Counted from the stretch's first letter, positions 35,129-45,653 are shown. The stretch is DNA of 64,000 nt from Pseudomonas sp. ICMP 561 (GCF_002699985.1 NZ_LKBT01000001.1:62001-126000); one strand, 5' to 3'. The notes: generated by a model not told the origin, from the letters alone. Translations and numbers: made by a program.

Positions 35129-36280
35129 ATGCACGATATCGAGCTCACCGAAGAACAAGTGATGATCCGCGACATGGCACGTGATTTCGCCCGCAACGAA
35201 ATCGCACCGCATGCACAAGCCTGGGAGAAAGCAGGCTGGATCGATGACGCGCTGGTCAGCAAGATGGGCGACCTGGGTTTGCTGGGCATGATAGTGCCCG
35301 AGGAATGGGGCGGCACTTATATCGACTACGTGGCCTATGCCCTGGCGGTCGAGGAGATTTCTGCTGCGGATGCCGCCACCGGCACCCTGATGAGCGTGCA
35401 CAGTTCAGTGGGTTGCGGCCCGATTCTGAATTACGGCAGCCAGGAGCAGAAGCAAACCTGGCTGGCCGACCTGGCAACTGGACGCGCCATTGGCTGTTTC
35501 TGCCTGACCGAACCCCATGCCGGTTCCGAAGCCCATAACTTACGCACCCGCGCCGTGCTGCAAGGGGATGAATGGGTGATCAGCGGCGCCAAGCAGTTTG
35601 TCAGCAATGGCAAGCGGGCGCAGTTGGCGATCGTGTTTGCCGTCACCGACCCGGAATTGGGCAAAAAAGGACTGTCAGCGTTTCTGGTGCCCACCGACAA
35701 CCCCGGTTACGTAGTGGATCGCTCTGAACACAAGATGGGTATACGCGCATCCGACACCTGTGCCGTCACTCTGAACAACTGCCGCATACCCGCAGCCAGT
35801 CTGCTTGGCGAGCGTGGCAAAGGTCTGGCCATTGCCCTCTCCAATCTGGAAGGTGGGCGAATCGGCATTGCCGCTCAAGCGCTTGGCATCGCCCGCGCCG
35901 CGTTTGAAGCGGCGTTGACCTACGCACGGGAACGGGTGCAGTTCGACAAACCAATCATTGAGCATCAGAGCATCTCCAATCTGCTTGCCGACATGCACAC
36001 CCGCATTAACGCAACACGCTTGCTGGTTCTGCATGCCGCAAGATTGCGCAGTGCGGGCCAACCCTGCTTGTCAGAAGCGTCACAAGCCAAGCTGTTCGCT
36101 TCAGAGATGGCCGAATCGGTCTGTTCCAAAGCGATCCAGATTCATGGCGGCTACGGCTATCTGGAGGACTACCCGGTCGAGCGCTATTACCGGGATGCCC
36201 GCATCACGCAGATCTACGAAGGTTCGAGCGAGATACAGCGGCTGTTGATTGCAAGGGAACTAAAGCATTACTTGATTTGA
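35129..36280 (+). CDS. Acyl-CoA dehydrogenase, probable isobutyryl-CoA type
   Basis: The 383-residue flavoprotein has the full ACAD pattern: [20 protein letters not shown] at the start, [11 protein letters not shown] (FAD-binding signature 1), and [20 protein letters not shown] (signature 2, with the catalytic-loop glutamate in YEG). It oxidises a short or branched acyl-CoA with electron transfer to ETF. Its position behind the HIBYL-CoA hydrolase gene suggests isobutyryl-CoA (valine catabolism), by context only. The remaining steps (hydratase, 3-hydroxyisobutyrate dehydrogenase, MMSA dehydrogenase) are not in the window. Confidence 0.87.
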   Translation: MHDIELTEEQVMIRDMARDFARNEIAPHAQAWEKAGWIDDALVSKMGDLGLLGMIVPEEWGGTYIDYVAYALAVEEISAADAATGTLMSVHSSVGCGPILNYGSQEQKQTWLADLATGRAIGCFCLTEPHAGSEAHNLRTRAVLQGDEWVISGAKQFVSNGKRAQLAIVFAVTDPELGKKGLSAFLVPTDNPGYVVDRSEHKMGIRASDTCAVTLNNCRIPAASLLGERGKGLAIALSNLEGGRIGIAAQALGIARAAFEAALTYARERVQFDKPIIEHQSISNLLADMHTRINATRLLVLHAARLRSAGQPCLSEASQAKLFASEMAESVCSKAIQIHGGYGYLEDYPVERYYRDARITQIYEGSSEIQRLLIARELKHYLI

Positions 36281-36290
36281 TACTGCGGCG

Positions 36291-36382
36291 GGGGACCGAC
36301 TTTAGCCGGGAGGGCTATATTTCTGACAATCAATTTTTTGGTGACTATCAGGACCTCTTCCCGGCTAAAGCCGGTCCCACCC
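36291..36382. repeat. REP hairpin, GGACCGACTTTAGCCGGGAG type
   Basis: GGGGACCGACTTTAGCCGGG pairs with CCCGGCTAAAGCCGGTCCCA; AGGG / CTCT lie nearest the loop. It separates the convergent acyl-CoA dehydrogenase and giant toxin-like genes. Confidence 0.88.
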
Positions 36383-36405
36383 CATCATCAGGTTAAGTCA
36401 CCGAG

Positions 36406-39400
36406 TCAAAACCGTTCACGCCCCAGCAGTGTCACCAGCAAGGCCACGGAATCGGCATTGGCCATTATCACCTCGGCGCGTATCAGCGCATCGTCAAGGA
36501 ATATGTCTCGTGCAGCGTCAAGGTTGGGGGCGTCAGTCAATTTCAGCACCTTTGCCTTGGCTCCGCCGTCGGCGGTCTTGAGGTCGCGCCAGACGCCGTT
36601 CTTGTCCTCCACTTTGAACAGATCATCTCGAACGGCCAGATGTGAAAGTTTGTTCTGGGCTCTGGTTTGCTCCCTTTTCATACGCACCCGGTACTCGCCC
36701 GTATCCTCAAGCAGGTCCAGATACGGCCTCTCTGAGTCCAGGTAGGCGATGTCTTCTGTTTTCCCGGCAATGTGGGAAAGTTCATGAATCAACGCCGTAG
36801 CACGAAAATGCGCGCCGACATTAAAGCCACCCAACCTCGACTGCGCTGACTTGAGTCGCGCAAAAGGAGTGGCGAAAAAACGCTCACTTAAAAACACTCG
36901 TTTCAGCGGATCATCGGTGTAAGTGAATGCTGTGACATCCCGGGACTCGAGCTTGTTGGTACCTACTACATATCGTTGCGATGAATGCGGGGAAAGCGTG
37001 GGGTCAAGCAGAAGTCGATAAATATCAGAGATTGCCAGTTTCACCGGAACGACCAGCGAGTTACTTAAAGCCCTCACCCCGAAGAAATCCTTGAATATGC
37101 GCTCGACACGAGGGTCAAGGAAACGACTGGGGGAACGTAACGTCAGGTTATCAAGGGCGTTCCTCAGATAGACCCTGGCCTGCCGATGGGCTTCAACCAA
37201 TTGTGTAGACTTCAGCGGATACAGGCGCTGAATCTCGCCCACCCCTCGAGCTTCTACTACAAAAACGTCTTCGACGTTGTAGTCAATGACATTGGTCTTG
37301 AGTCGAGTCAGCGCACCGCCGTTAAGCCGTCTGCCAATGCCCGTTCCAAACCCCCACTGTTGCTGGCCATCAAGCGTAATCCGCGGCCCCTCTTTTTCGT
37401 CTGCAATGACGTGCCAGCCGTCGGCTTCGCTTCTGACCTGATAAACGTTGCCTGAGACTGCGGCGTATTGCTTGCCGGTGAGAGGGTTTCTGAAAATATG
37501 CAGTGCATTGTCTTTCTCCAGCTGACTCAGAGAAACATCATGCACCTCAAACTGTCGCAAAAGGACTTCCAGATCCAGTTGCATTTGTGGGTCGTTCCAC
37601 TGGTGTTCGGACCAATCATCGGGATCGCTGTCATTCTCCTGAAGTTGCGCCGAGCCTTCATTCAGTTGTTGGCCGGTGGTAATCAGCACAAGCAAAGCCG
37701 CTGCAAATTCAGCAATGGCCTCGCCCCACTGTTTATCCTTGGCCGAGTCCAGGGATGAATGTAATAGGTCCTTCGCCTGCCATAAACTCACCAGCCCACC
37801 GGCCCTGCCGGGCAAGAACGTCAAGGACTGCTCGACACCCAACAACATCAAGTGTTTCCACTGCGCGCGGTCTTCCTCAGCGGTGCTTATGCTGTTTCTT
37901 CGGGCGATCAGCAGCATCACCTGCTGCGCAGCCCGAAACAGGCTTAACAGGAAGTTTTCCTGAACAACCTCCGCCTTCAGTTGCACAGGCCCCGGCAGGG
38001 ATTCGCCCAGATCGGAAAAACCACCCGAGGCCCAGGAAAGGTGAGGTGTCAGAAATCCCCCTCGCGCATAGACGAAATGCACGCTCGGATCCAGACGCTC
38101 GATCACCAACGCCTGCAACTCGGTACTGGTCTGCAGTTCGGAGAGAAAATCCGCCTGACTGGCGTATTCCTTGAAGGTGTAATCCACGCTGGCAACAACA
38201 TGCAGAATCCATGGCCCGGCATCCTGACCTTGTGGGCCGATCAGATAGATCCCGGTAGCGACATCCGGGAGATAGCCTGGGGCAGGCACCAATTGCAACG
38301 GGCTGAAGATGATGCTCCGCCCGTCTATGGGGAGCCGGGCGAAGCCATCCGGCATATTGATGAGATTCTCGACGAAGCTATAAGCGGTATTCGTCAGTTT
38401 GCCCTGAAGCCTCAGCTGGAAAGCCATGAGCAACAGTGCACATGGGGCCTGCTCGATAAACTGGCCCAACCGCTCGAGGTAGTCCGGAGACGTTTCGCTG
38501 AATTTGCCCTTCAGGTATTGCTGATAACTGCTACCAACATCAAGAGTTCGAGCCAGATTGCGCACATAGAGCGCATCCAGCGACGCAGGCAGCGATGTCG
38601 TACTGCTGGTCGAAACACTCAAAGAGGCGTCCTGAAACCTGGAAAAGCGATTTATGGCGAAGTCAGACAGGGATTCGCTCACCCTGCTGGTTGCTGCCGG
38701 GATCGAAGACGGTATCTGTCCCGTGCCCCCTGGCGCGGGTGTGTAATGTGTAAGCGTGATCAATATCTGCTCTGGATCGAGCTGTACGGCGGGGAAATCC
38801 GTTTGCAAGCGCAGGCGCACCTGCTCAACCGTGTATTGATCCAGTGATGCAAGAGAGACAACCCGTTGTCGCGAAGTGTAGAGCTGCCAGAAACGGATCA
38901 TAAGCCCCCTGAACGCTGACAAATCGCGCTCGGAAGCCTTCCTCAACCAGTCTGGCAGCCCCCCTTTCAACAAGGTGTACTCAAGCCGACTCGCCAATGT
39001 ATCAATAACGGTCCTTGTCTTGTCATCCGACGCCACAGGGATCAGCATCCTTTTCAACAGTATGGCATCAGCCTGCCATTGAACTGCCGTGCGGTAGGCA
39101 TCTTCAATCCCCAGACACTGCCTGCTCAGCTCATCCTCGACCAGACGCCCGATGAAGTCCTCGTCGACCCTGGCCAGGTTGATGGTGAGGGTTGGCGTAG
39201 GGCTGCGGCTGAAAAACGCCCGAAGCCTGGGTTTGTCGGATTCGGCTATCAGGTCAAACCATCTATCCCGGGATCCGGGATACGCAAGCCTGGCATTGAG
39301 ATCGATCTGTAGAGCAGTGATGCTTTCGAATTCTCTGAGACCCAGGATCGCAGAACACAGCAGGGGTTTGCCATCGCCATTCAGGGGCTGCTGGAGGACG

Positions 39401-41574
39401 AACACATTGGTGAGTTGCAAGGGTGGCTGATTACTGTCGTAGATCAGGTAAGGAATGGACACTTCGACAGCCTCGAAACCAAAGCGCTCACGAAGCTTGA
39501 ACAGGGGTCGGTCCAGTACTTGCTCAAGCATATCCAGCCCGCTTTTACTCACCTCGCTCGATGTGCGGTGCATGCTCAAAGCAAGTCTGATCAGCCCTTC
39601 CTGAATCAGACGCGAGGCATTGGCCGAAATCACGGTGGAACCACGTACCCGCAAGTGCGCACCATAAAATGCCCTGACCTGATCCAGGTACTCCTTGGCA
39701 AAGCTCTGCCGGGCAAGATCCATTACGTGATTGAGCAACTCCGGCGTCAGCCATGACAGATGCATGGCGTAAGCGGAATCAGGTGGATCGACATAAACCT
39801 TGCAACCTTCAGGCAACGTTGCCTCGCGATGCCCGGTGACGCGATCCAGAAGCAGCACAGACAAACTCACAACGCTATCGTCGTTATCACGGAACCACAT
39901 GCGCTGGGCATCCGCTGCGTCACCGCGCAATACCGAAAAATAGCGATTCAGCAGTCTGCGAGCGCACTCAGAAACGGTTGGGTGAGCGTCGAAAATACTG
40001 TCGACCCGCGTGCGTGCATCACGAAGATAGGTTGCCCATAGCAGTGGCGCGGCCTCGCTGGCATCCCGGATCTGAATACCCAGCGCAGAGATTCTCGATG
40101 GCGAACTGAAACTGGTCCAGAGCTGCTCTGAGCCCGCCAGCGCCTCGCTCCATTTCTTTGTCTCACCAGCAATAACGAGACGTGGGTCAATCAAATAACG
40201 GATATCCAGCGCCACCTCGAGGGATACTGATGCTTGAGCTGGAGACTTGAAGGTAGATTTCAGGATACTGGCGAGGTTGCGCTTTTGCAGTGCGATCACT
40301 GACTCGGCAAGCCTGATGAGCGGAGCGTTGCTGACCGAGTCCAGCCTCAGATGAACCGCGCCTTGAGCACGCAATAACTTTTCATCATCGAGCGATGTGT
40401 AGTCGAATATTTCGGTGCGGCCTTCGATACCGGCGAAGTGCTTAGCCACCGCGTCTACGCTGTTGAACCGTCGCAACCCGCGCTTCGCGCAATACAGGAA
40501 GATATCCGACAGCAACTCTGAGGTGAATCCGATCATCACGACGCCCGCCAGCTTGAGCGGTGCCTGATCGCGTATCGCGACCGAAACCCGCGACATTTCC
40601 GCGCGGCCTGAAACTCGTCCATCTGCCTGACACAGAGTCTTGAGCACGGCATATTCAGCAGCGGTGACCGTACAACCCTGTCTAGCGGTCAGCAAATGCT
40701 GTCGAAAACAATCGATGAAGGCCTGACCGAGCACATCACGGAGGGTCATACCGTCCGCTACCCAAGTACGCCAGTAATCATCCAGAAGGTTTTCATAGAC
40801 GCCAGCCAGAGAGCCTGAAACGCTGGTGACCGCTCGTTGCCATGAGCTGGCTGCTTCCCCGGTCAGCTCATTGCCTTCAATATCCAGCCATTGCTGTCGG
40901 ATTCCGCTGATCAAAGGCGTACCACAAAAGCCCCGTATCGCCACATCGACGAGTGTCTGGGTGCCAAGAATGGCCCCTTTTTGTGTGCCGTTCCCGACCT
41001 GTCTGATCTGCGCAATATGGGTGAGCACGTTGAGCTTAGAGCCTGTAAAACGTGCGGCAACCTCTCTTTTCAGTGCTTCGCCAATGGCTGTACGCAGTGA
41101 CGGCAAACGCTGCAGACACCGGGACAGCCGCTCAAGTTGCTGTGCCTGCTGATCGATGATCGAGAGCATGCGGTGCCGGGACACCTCACCTTCGATCTGT
41201 TCGTATTCGAATTGTGCCGGGTCGCCACTTCGCAGACCGAACCGCGCCGTTAACCCGGCCACCAGCTCCTGACGAGTGCTGAACCTCTCTAGGCCATTGA
41301 GGGGGCTGCACAGATAAACCTCGGGGGCGAGATTCGTGGCGTCGCTGATCAACAATGCGCCCGCCAGCTCAGCGTGTATCAGCCCGTCGTCACCGCGGGA
41401 CAATCGGTCAACCCGCGGCGCGCCCGTCTGGTCGTCTCCGGGCTGGACGAGTAGCTCAAGCCACCGGGCCTGCTGGTCGGTGATGCGCCCGGCTTCAAGC
41501 GCATCGGCGATGTCCAGCGGCAAGCGCGAACTGAGCGACCCGGAATAGAACCAGGGTGAATCTGTAGATGACAT
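36406..41574 (-). CDS. Giant toxin-like protein with C-terminal HExxH
   Basis: The 1722-residue product resembles the very large 'dermonecrotic toxin domain' (DUF6543-type) proteins of Pseudomonas, recognised from overall style (N-terminal SLSSRLPLDIADALEAGRIT, many aromatic/DR-rich helices) rather than a verified domain match. There is no signal peptide and no clear membrane region apart from a hydrophobic helix near residues 1280-1300. Near the C-terminus is HELSH (1597-1601) followed by KTEDIAYLD. HExxH plus a T-x-D-x-x-Y motif is the aspzincin (M35-like) zinc-protease arrangement, so a protease toxin or effector is plausible. AAGGAA precedes ATG 41574. No immunity gene, chaperone or secretion gene is adjacent. 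Confidence 0.6.
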   Translation of the reverse strand: MSSTDSPWFYSGSLSSRLPLDIADALEAGRITDQQARWLELLVQPGDDQTGAPRVDRLSRGDDGLIHAELAGALLISDATNLAPEVYLCSPLNGLERFSTRQELVAGLTARFGLRSGDPAQFEYEQIEGEVSRHRMLSIIDQQAQQLERLSRCLQRLPSLRTAIGEALKREVAARFTGSKLNVLTHIAQIRQVGNGTQKGAILGTQTLVDVAIRGFCGTPLISGIRQQWLDIEGNELTGEAASSWQRAVTSVSGSLAGVYENLLDDYWRTWVADGMTLRDVLGQAFIDCFRQHLLTARQGCTVTAAEYAVLKTLCQADGRVSGRAEMSRVSVAIRDQAPLKLAGVVMIGFTSELLSDIFLYCAKRGLRRFNSVDAVAKHFAGIEGRTEIFDYTSLDDEKLLRAQGAVHLRLDSVSNAPLIRLAESVIALQKRNLASILKSTFKSPAQASVSLEVALDIRYLIDPRLVIAGETKKWSEALAGSEQLWTSFSSPSRISALGIQIRDASEAAPLLWATYLRDARTRVDSIFDAHPTVSECARRLLNRYFSVLRGDAADAQRMWFRDNDDSVVSLSVLLLDRVTGHREATLPEGCKVYVDPPDSAYAMHLSWLTPELLNHVMDLARQSFAKEYLDQVRAFYGAHLRVRGSTVISANASRLIQEGLIRLALSMHRTSSEVSKSGLDMLEQVLDRPLFKLRERFGFEAVEVSIPYLIYDSNQPPLQLTNVFVLQQPLNGDGKPLLCSAILGLREFESITALQIDLNARLAYPGSRDRWFDLIAESDKPRLRAFFSRSPTPTLTINLARVDEDFIGRLVEDELSRQCLGIEDAYRTAVQWQADAILLKRMLIPVASDDKTRTVIDTLASRLEYTLLKGGLPDWLRKASERDLSAFRGLMIRFWQLYTSRQRVVSLASLDQYTVEQVRLRLQTDFPAVQLDPEQILITLTHYTPAPGGTGQIPSSIPAATSRVSESLSDFAINRFSRFQDASLSVSTSSTTSLPASLDALYVRNLARTLDVGSSYQQYLKGKFSETSPDYLERLGQFIEQAPCALLLMAFQLRLQGKLTNTAYSFVENLINMPDGFARLPIDGRSIIFSPLQLVPAPGYLPDVATGIYLIGPQGQDAGPWILHVVASVDYTFKEYASQADFLSELQTSTELQALVIERLDPSVHFVYARGGFLTPHLSWASGGFSDLGESLPGPVQLKAEVVQENFLLSLFRAAQQVMLLIARRNSISTAEEDRAQWKHLMLLGVEQSLTFLPGRAGGLVSLWQAKDLLHSSLDSAKDKQWGEAIAEFAAALLVLITTGQQLNEGSAQLQENDSDPDDWSEHQWNDPQMQLDLEVLLRQFEVHDVSLSQLEKDNALHIFRNPLTGKQYAAVSGNVYQVRSEADGWHVIADEKEGPRITLDGQQQWGFGTGIGRRLNGGALTRLKTNVIDYNVEDVFVVEARGVGEIQRLYPLKSTQLVEAHRQARVYLRNALDNLTLRSPSRFLDPRVERIFKDFFGVRALSNSLVVPVKLAISDIYRLLLDPTLSPHSSQRYVVGTNKLESRDVTAFTYTDDPLKRVFLSERFFATPFARLKSAQSRLGGFNVGAHFRATALIHELSHIAGKTEDIAYLDSERPYLDLLEDTGEYRVRMKREQTRAQNKLSHLAVRDDLFKVEDKNGVWRDLKTADGGAKAKVLKLTDAPNLDAARDIFLDDALIRAEVIMANADSVALLVTLLGRERF

Positions 41575-41701
41575 GACAAGTTCCTTTTGCAATGAGAACC
41601 CACCGCCACACAGGGCGATGGGTTGAAAGAGCAAAGGAGCTTATCGGGGGTTAAATCATTGCAGACGGTACATAAAGCAGCGCACGCCCAACCCTGTCGG
41701 A

Positions 41702-42265
41702 TCAGGCCTTGTGGTTCTGCTCAACCCAGGCGGCATAGGCATCGATGAAAGTTTGCAGGAAAGGCCTGGTCTGCTCGGACAGGGTTCCCGCCGCATCAAA
41801 AAATGAACCGGCGTTGCCCAGGTAAGCTTCGGGCTGTTGCAGGCACGGCACGTTGAGGAACACAAGCGACTGGCGCAAATGATGATTGGCGCCAAACCCT
41901 CCAATGGCGCCAGGCGAAGCGCTGATCACGGCACCGGGCTTGCCACTCCAGGCGCTTTTGCCGTACGGACGCGAGCCCACGTCAATAGCATTCTTCAGAG
42001 CACCTGGAACCGATCGGTTATATTCCGGCGTCACGAACAGAACGCCGTCGGCCGCGCTGATTTGCTGACGGAACGCCGTGTAGCTTTCAGGGCTTGAAGT
42101 AGCCGTGTCGATGTCTTCGTTATAAAGCGGCAAATCGCCGATTTCGACGATCTTCAGTTGCAGGTTGGCCGGAGCCAGATCGGCGAGCGCCAGTGCGATC
42201 TTCCGATTGATCGAATCAGCACGCAGACTGCCCACTACCACGGCGATTGAGTAAACCTGACTCAT
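41702..42265 (-). CDS. NAD(P)H-dependent FMN reductase
   Basis: The 187-residue flavodoxin-like protein has GSLRADSINRKIA (phosphate-binding loop) and TPEYNRSVPGALKNAIDVGS, the signature of the NADPH-dependent FMN reductase/ChrR-YieF family. It reduces quinones, chromate or azo compounds with FMN, protecting against oxidants. ATG 42265 is chosen because GAAGGAAAT lies just upstream; a longer frame adds five residues. It is transcribed in the same direction as the giant gene but separated by about 130 bp. Confidence 0.88.
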   Translation of the reverse strand: MSQVYSIAVVVGSLRADSINRKIALALADLAPANLQLKIVEIGDLPLYNEDIDTATSSPESYTAFRQQISAADGVLFVTPEYNRSVPGALKNAIDVGSRPYGKSAWSGKPGAVISASPGAIGGFGANHHLRQSLVFLNVPCLQQPEAYLGNAGSFFDAAGTLSEQTRPFLQTFIDAYAAWVEQNHKA

Positions 42266-42557
42266 GGATATTTCCTTCAACGTATGAAAAGAGCCATTAG
42301 TTATAGATCAAGTCGGGGCCAAGGTGCAGATTGCATTGCCGCGATAGAGCATTAAACATCACAAACAGCATAAAACCCGGCCGAGATTATTTTTTAATCG
42401 CGGGAAAACTCCGCGTCCAAACAGCGGTCTACTTCGCTTGATTGCGCACTGCGCACTACGTTCTGTCCGAGTCATGCAGGATATGAACCCGGCACTCGAT
42501 GCGCAGTGTTAGCATGCAACAGTAAACATGCGGTTATCTTCAGAGGTTACAAAGCAA

Positions 42558-42767
42558 ATGGCTTCAATCAAGGTTGGACAATTTCATGCACGCGATGCCG
42601 AAGGCCGTGTTTATTCGGTGCATGAGTTCCGGGAGCAACTGTCTGAAGCTAGTGGCACGGAGCCTGTTTCAATCTACAAGCTGGCGATTGGCGACCGCGT
42701 CAACCATCTGGGTGGCGATGAGTTTCAGTTGGTCCAGTCAGGCATCACGATGACGCGTACGTCTTGA
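42558..42767 (+). CDS. Small hypothetical protein, 69 aa
   Basis: A compact soluble reading frame (MASIKVGQFHARDAEGRVYS...) with balanced charge and no membrane segment or signal. The ATG at 42558 is chosen over one 30 bp upstream because MASIKV looks like a natural start. I do not recognise a family. The surrounding 290 bp upstream holds no other gene. A REP hairpin follows about 90 bp downstream. It codes in a style consistent with a real gene (G/C-ended third positions), but homology would have to confirm it. Confidence 0.6.
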   Translation: MASIKVGQFHARDAEGRVYSVHEFREQLSEASGTEPVSIYKLAIGDRVNHLGGDEFQLVQSGITMTRTS

Positions 42768-42858
42768 TAGTACGAGCGCCGTTCTTATGATCGCTTGAGA
42801 TGCGCAGGGGATTGCTGTGTGCCCTGACACAGGGCTGTTGTGAAGCAAACATTGGACC

Positions 42859-42930
42859 TGTAGGAGCTGCCGAAGGCTGCGATCGCGGTGTGTCAGGATG
42901 GATGCTTCGCAGCCTTCGGCAGCTCCTACA
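42859..42930. repeat. REP hairpin, GTAGGAGCTGCCGAAGG type
   Basis: TGTAGGAGCTGCCGAAGGCT and AGCCTTCGGCAGCTCCTACA are perfect complements around a loop containing GGTGTGTCAGG. A solitary half-REP (CTCCCGGCTAAACCCGGTTC) follows at about 43034, near the end of the convergent acetyltransferase. Confidence 0.92.
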
Positions 42931-43065
42931 GAAAACGCGTTTCAATCCAGTAGATTGCATTCTGTTTGATAAGAGCAGCTTTAGTTGCGATCAAACCATT
43001 GCATCCACAACATCTGCGCAGTCAGAACGCCTACCTCCCGGCTAAACCCGGTTCTACAGGGTTGG

Positions 43066-43611
43066 TCAACTGAACAACAGATACCAGAAGATCGCGGACT
43101 CACGGGTCTGAGGATCGATGGCGCGGTATCGCAGATGATCCACCCCACCGACAACGAATCCATATCGCTCATATAACCGGCAAGCCGCAAGGTTGTTGTT
43201 CTGGGTTTCCAGCATGATGCCTGGCAGATCCTGCTTGCGCGTCCATAACTGCGCCACATCCAGCAATGCCCTCGCCACACCGTGACGGCGCGCTGATGCA
43301 TCGACAGCCAATTCATCGACGTGCGCATAACCGTTCCAGTGGCGACTCAGGACCATGTGTCCGACGGCGCGCTCGCCCAGCCAGGCAACCATCACCGTAC
43401 TGTCGGCGGCGTCCCGATAGTCGCAGAACTCCTGAGAGTCGATGCCATAGTTTTTGCTGTAGGGCTCGACCGCTTCGACCTGCCATTGATCAACACTCAG
43501 CCCCACTTGCACCGCCGCATAACCACTGACGGTGAATGTGAATTCGCTGTTGAGGATGTAGTCCTCGAAGCATTCGTCTGCAACGCGAATACTCAGTGCC
43601 GGATTAGCCAA
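43066..43611 (-). CDS. GNAT acetyltransferase, streptothricin (SatA)-like
   Basis: The 181-residue protein has the GNAT fold. HVDELAVDASARRHGVARAL is the acetyl-CoA pyrophosphate loop, and LETQNNNLAACRLYERYGF plus the tail ESAIFWYLLF closely recalls SatA/YyaR-type streptothricin N-acetyltransferases. It might acetylate the beta-lysine of streptothricin or an unknown amine. The start is uncertain: TTG 43611 gives a plausible N-terminus (MANPALSIRVAD) but no ATG is available upstream. It lies downstream of dnaQ on the same strand after 45 bp, so it may be cotranscribed with the housekeeping genes. Confidence 0.78.
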   Translation of the reverse strand: MANPALSIRVADECFEDYILNSEFTFTVSGYAAVQVGLSVDQWQVEAVEPYSKNYGIDSQEFCDYRDAADSTVMVAWLGERAVGHMVLSRHWNGYAHVDELAVDASARRHGVARALLDVAQLWTRKQDLPGIMLETQNNNLAACRLYERYGFVVGGVDHLRYRAIDPQTRESAIFWYLLFS

Positions 43612-43656
43612 AGTCGTGAGTCCATTCAGTTGCCAATGAATCGGTCGAGCGGTGTG

Positions 43657-44418
43657 TTACGCCTGTCGGGCAGCGGCTGCGGCTTCCTGCAACTGCACCC
43701 ACAACGCCGGGGCACCAGCAGCCTTGGCGATGGCCGCCATACGCACGTCATGCTCGGCGAGGTCGTTTTCACTTGCACGGATGACACGGCATGGCTGACG
43801 GTCAGCTGGCAAACGACGAATTTCGGTCGCCGTATTACCTGAACCTTCACCCGACCCGTTGCCGTCACTGGCGTTACCAGCCAAGGACAGGCTGGTCTGG
43901 CCGCCAGTCATGGTCAGATAAACGTCAGCAAGAATCTCGGAGTCGAGCAAAGCGCCGTGCAATTCACGGCCGGAGTTGTCGACGCCATAACGCTTGCACA
44001 ACGCATCGAGGCTGTTGCGCTGACCCGGGTGACGCTCGCGAGCCATCATCAAGGTGTCGAGCACGGTGCAGTGCTGAGTGATATCAGCCCTGTCCTGCTG
44101 ACCGATCAAGGCAAATTCGTTGTTGATGAAGCCAACGTCGAACGCCGCGTTATGAATGATCAGTTGCGCGCCTTTGATGAATTCGAAGAACTCATCCGCG
44201 ACTTCTGCGAAGCGCGGCTTGCCGACCAGAAATTCGTTGGTGATACCGTGGACGCCGATAGCGCCTTCATCACTTTCCCGGTCTGGTTGCAGATAAACAT
44301 GGAAATGCCGCCCGGTCAGGCGACGGCCCATCAGTTCGACGCAACCAATCTCGATGACCCGGTGGCCATCGGTGACCGGCATACCGGTCGTTTCGGTGTC
44401 GAGTACAACGCTACGCAT
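43657..44418 (-). CDS. dnaQ: DNA polymerase III epsilon subunit
   Basis: The 253-residue protein begins [20 protein letters not shown], the ExoI motif of DEDDh 3'-5' exonucleases (D7, E9), followed by ExoII ([15 protein letters not shown]) and ExoIII ([18 protein letters not shown] and D). It is the proofreading subunit of the replicative polymerase. The C-terminal tail carries the region that binds the alpha subunit. Its ATG overlaps the rnhA stop by eight bases, reproducing the conserved rnhA-dnaQ pair of gamma-proteobacteria. Confidence 0.96.
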   Translation of the reverse strand: MRSVVLDTETTGMPVTDGHRVIEIGCVELMGRRLTGRHFHVYLQPDRESDEGAIGVHGITNEFLVGKPRFAEVADEFFEFIKGAQLIIHNAAFDVGFINNEFALIGQQDRADITQHCTVLDTLMMARERHPGQRNSLDALCKRYGVDNSGRELHGALLDSEILADVYLTMTGGQTSLSLAGNASDGNGSGEGSGNTATEIRRLPADRQPCRVIRASENDLAEHDVRMAAIAKAAGAPALWVQLQEAAAAARQA

Positions 44419-44863
44419 GTTTGATGCCTCTTACTTCATCCACACCACGGTTAGCCAACTGGTCGGCCCGCTCGTTGCCAGCGTGACCAATATGGCCACG
44501 CACCCATTTCCAGGTCACGGTGTGGCGATTGACTTGTTCATCCAGCAGTTTCCAGAGATCGGCATTCTTGACCGGCTCCTTGGCAGCCGTCTTCCAGCCG
44601 CGCTTCTTCCAGTTGACCATCCACTCGGTGATGCCTTTCATCACGTACTGCGAATCAGTCACCAGCAGAACCTCGCAGGGACGCTTGAGCTCTTCCAGGC
44701 CGCGAATGGCACCCAGCAGCTCCATGCGGTTATTGGTGGTATTGGCTTCGCCGCCCCACAGTTCCTTTTCAACGCCCTTGCAGACCAGCAACGCGCCCCA
44801 GCCGCCAGGCCCGGGGTTGCCCTTGCAGGCGCCATCAGTGAACAGTTCAACGGTATCGCTCAT
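44411..44863 (-). CDS. rnhA: Ribonuclease HI
   Basis: The 150-residue enzyme has the four catalytic acids of RNase HI: D10 ([16 protein letters not shown]), E48 ([10 protein letters not shown]), D70 (VTDSQYV) and D134 (NERADQLAN). It also has the GNPGPGGWG loop and the basic handle WKKRGWKTA. It degrades RNA in RNA-DNA hybrids. ATG 44863 is chosen over one nine bases upstream because [11 protein letters not shown] is the conserved start. It is the middle gene of the methyltransferase-rnhA-dnaQ unit. Confidence 0.97.
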   Translation of the reverse strand: MSDTVELFTDGACKGNPGPGGWGALLVCKGVEKELWGGEANTTNNRMELLGAIRGLEELKRPCEVLLVTDSQYVMKGITEWMVNWKKRGWKTAAKEPVKNADLWKLLDEQVNRHTVTWKWVRGHIGHAGNERADQLANRGVDEVRGIKHA

Positions 44864-44891
44864 TACAAACATCCAGAATGGGTTGGCTTTG

Positions 44892-45653
44892 CTATTCAGG
44901 CTCGCACGTGTCGCGATTGACCTTGGCCATGGGCAGCGGGATCAGCTTGCCCATCGGCTCGCGACGTAACTCCCGCAAAGGCCGCAATCCTACCACCAGC
45001 TTGCGTGCAACTAATAAATAGAAGCCACCGCCGGGGCTTTGCCAGCCATCGCCAAGACGCTCAAGACCGGAAAGACGGGCTTGCCAGCTCGCGGAAGCAA
45101 GCGGCGGACGATAGCACCCGAAGCGGCGCTTCTCCAGTGCGAAGCCCAGCAGATTCAGCCAGTCGGCGACCCTTGACGGGGAAATGCAGCGCGCTTTGTG
45201 CAACGCATCCTTGGCAAATACATGCCGCAACCCCCAGGCGCTCCAGGGGTTGATACCCACGATCAACAGATGCCCGCCGGGCCGCACGCTGCTGGCCGCC
45301 TCGCGTAACAATCCGTGAGGCGACAGGCAGAAATCCAGACCGTGCTGCATGACCACAACATCGGCAGCATGCTCACTGAGCGGCCAGGCCTGCTCTTCAC
45401 AGACAATCTCAACGCCCGGCAGAGGTGCGCCCAGGCGCACATTGCGCTGAACCTGGTGTGCCGCAGGAGGGGTTTCGGCCGAAGGGCCGTAGTGCACCAG
45501 ATAGCCACCAAAAAAGCGCCCGAGCTCTTCTTCCAGAATCCGTCGCTCTTCCTGCAATAAAAGCTGGCCCAACGGGCCTGACAGCCAGTCGCGTGCCGAA
45601 CTGATCAGCGCCAGCCACTCAGGATCAGCCTGCGCGAATGCTTCATCTGTCAT
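44892..45653 (-). CDS. Putative SAM-dependent methyltransferase
   Basis: The 253-residue protein has a class I methyltransferase pattern in a relaxed form: [20 protein letters not shown] (motif II-III region), then [20 protein letters not shown] and [20 protein letters not shown]. The glycine-rich SAM motif I is poorly preserved, so activity is uncertain. The substrate is unknown. It occupies the conserved place between gloB (divergent) and rnhA, where P. aeruginosa has the PA1814-type protein. ATG 45653 is the start that matches the family. Confidence 0.75.
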   Translation of the reverse strand: MTDEAFAQADPEWLALISSARDWLSGPLGQLLLQEERRILEEELGRFFGGYLVHYGPSAETPPAAHQVQRNVRLGAPLPGVEIVCEEQAWPLSEHAADVVVMQHGLDFCLSPHGLLREAASSVRPGGHLLIVGINPWSAWGLRHVFAKDALHKARCISPSRVADWLNLLGFALEKRRFGCYRPPLASASWQARLSGLERLGDGWQSPGGGFYLLVARKLVVGLRPLRELRREPMGKLIPLPMAKVNRDTCEPE

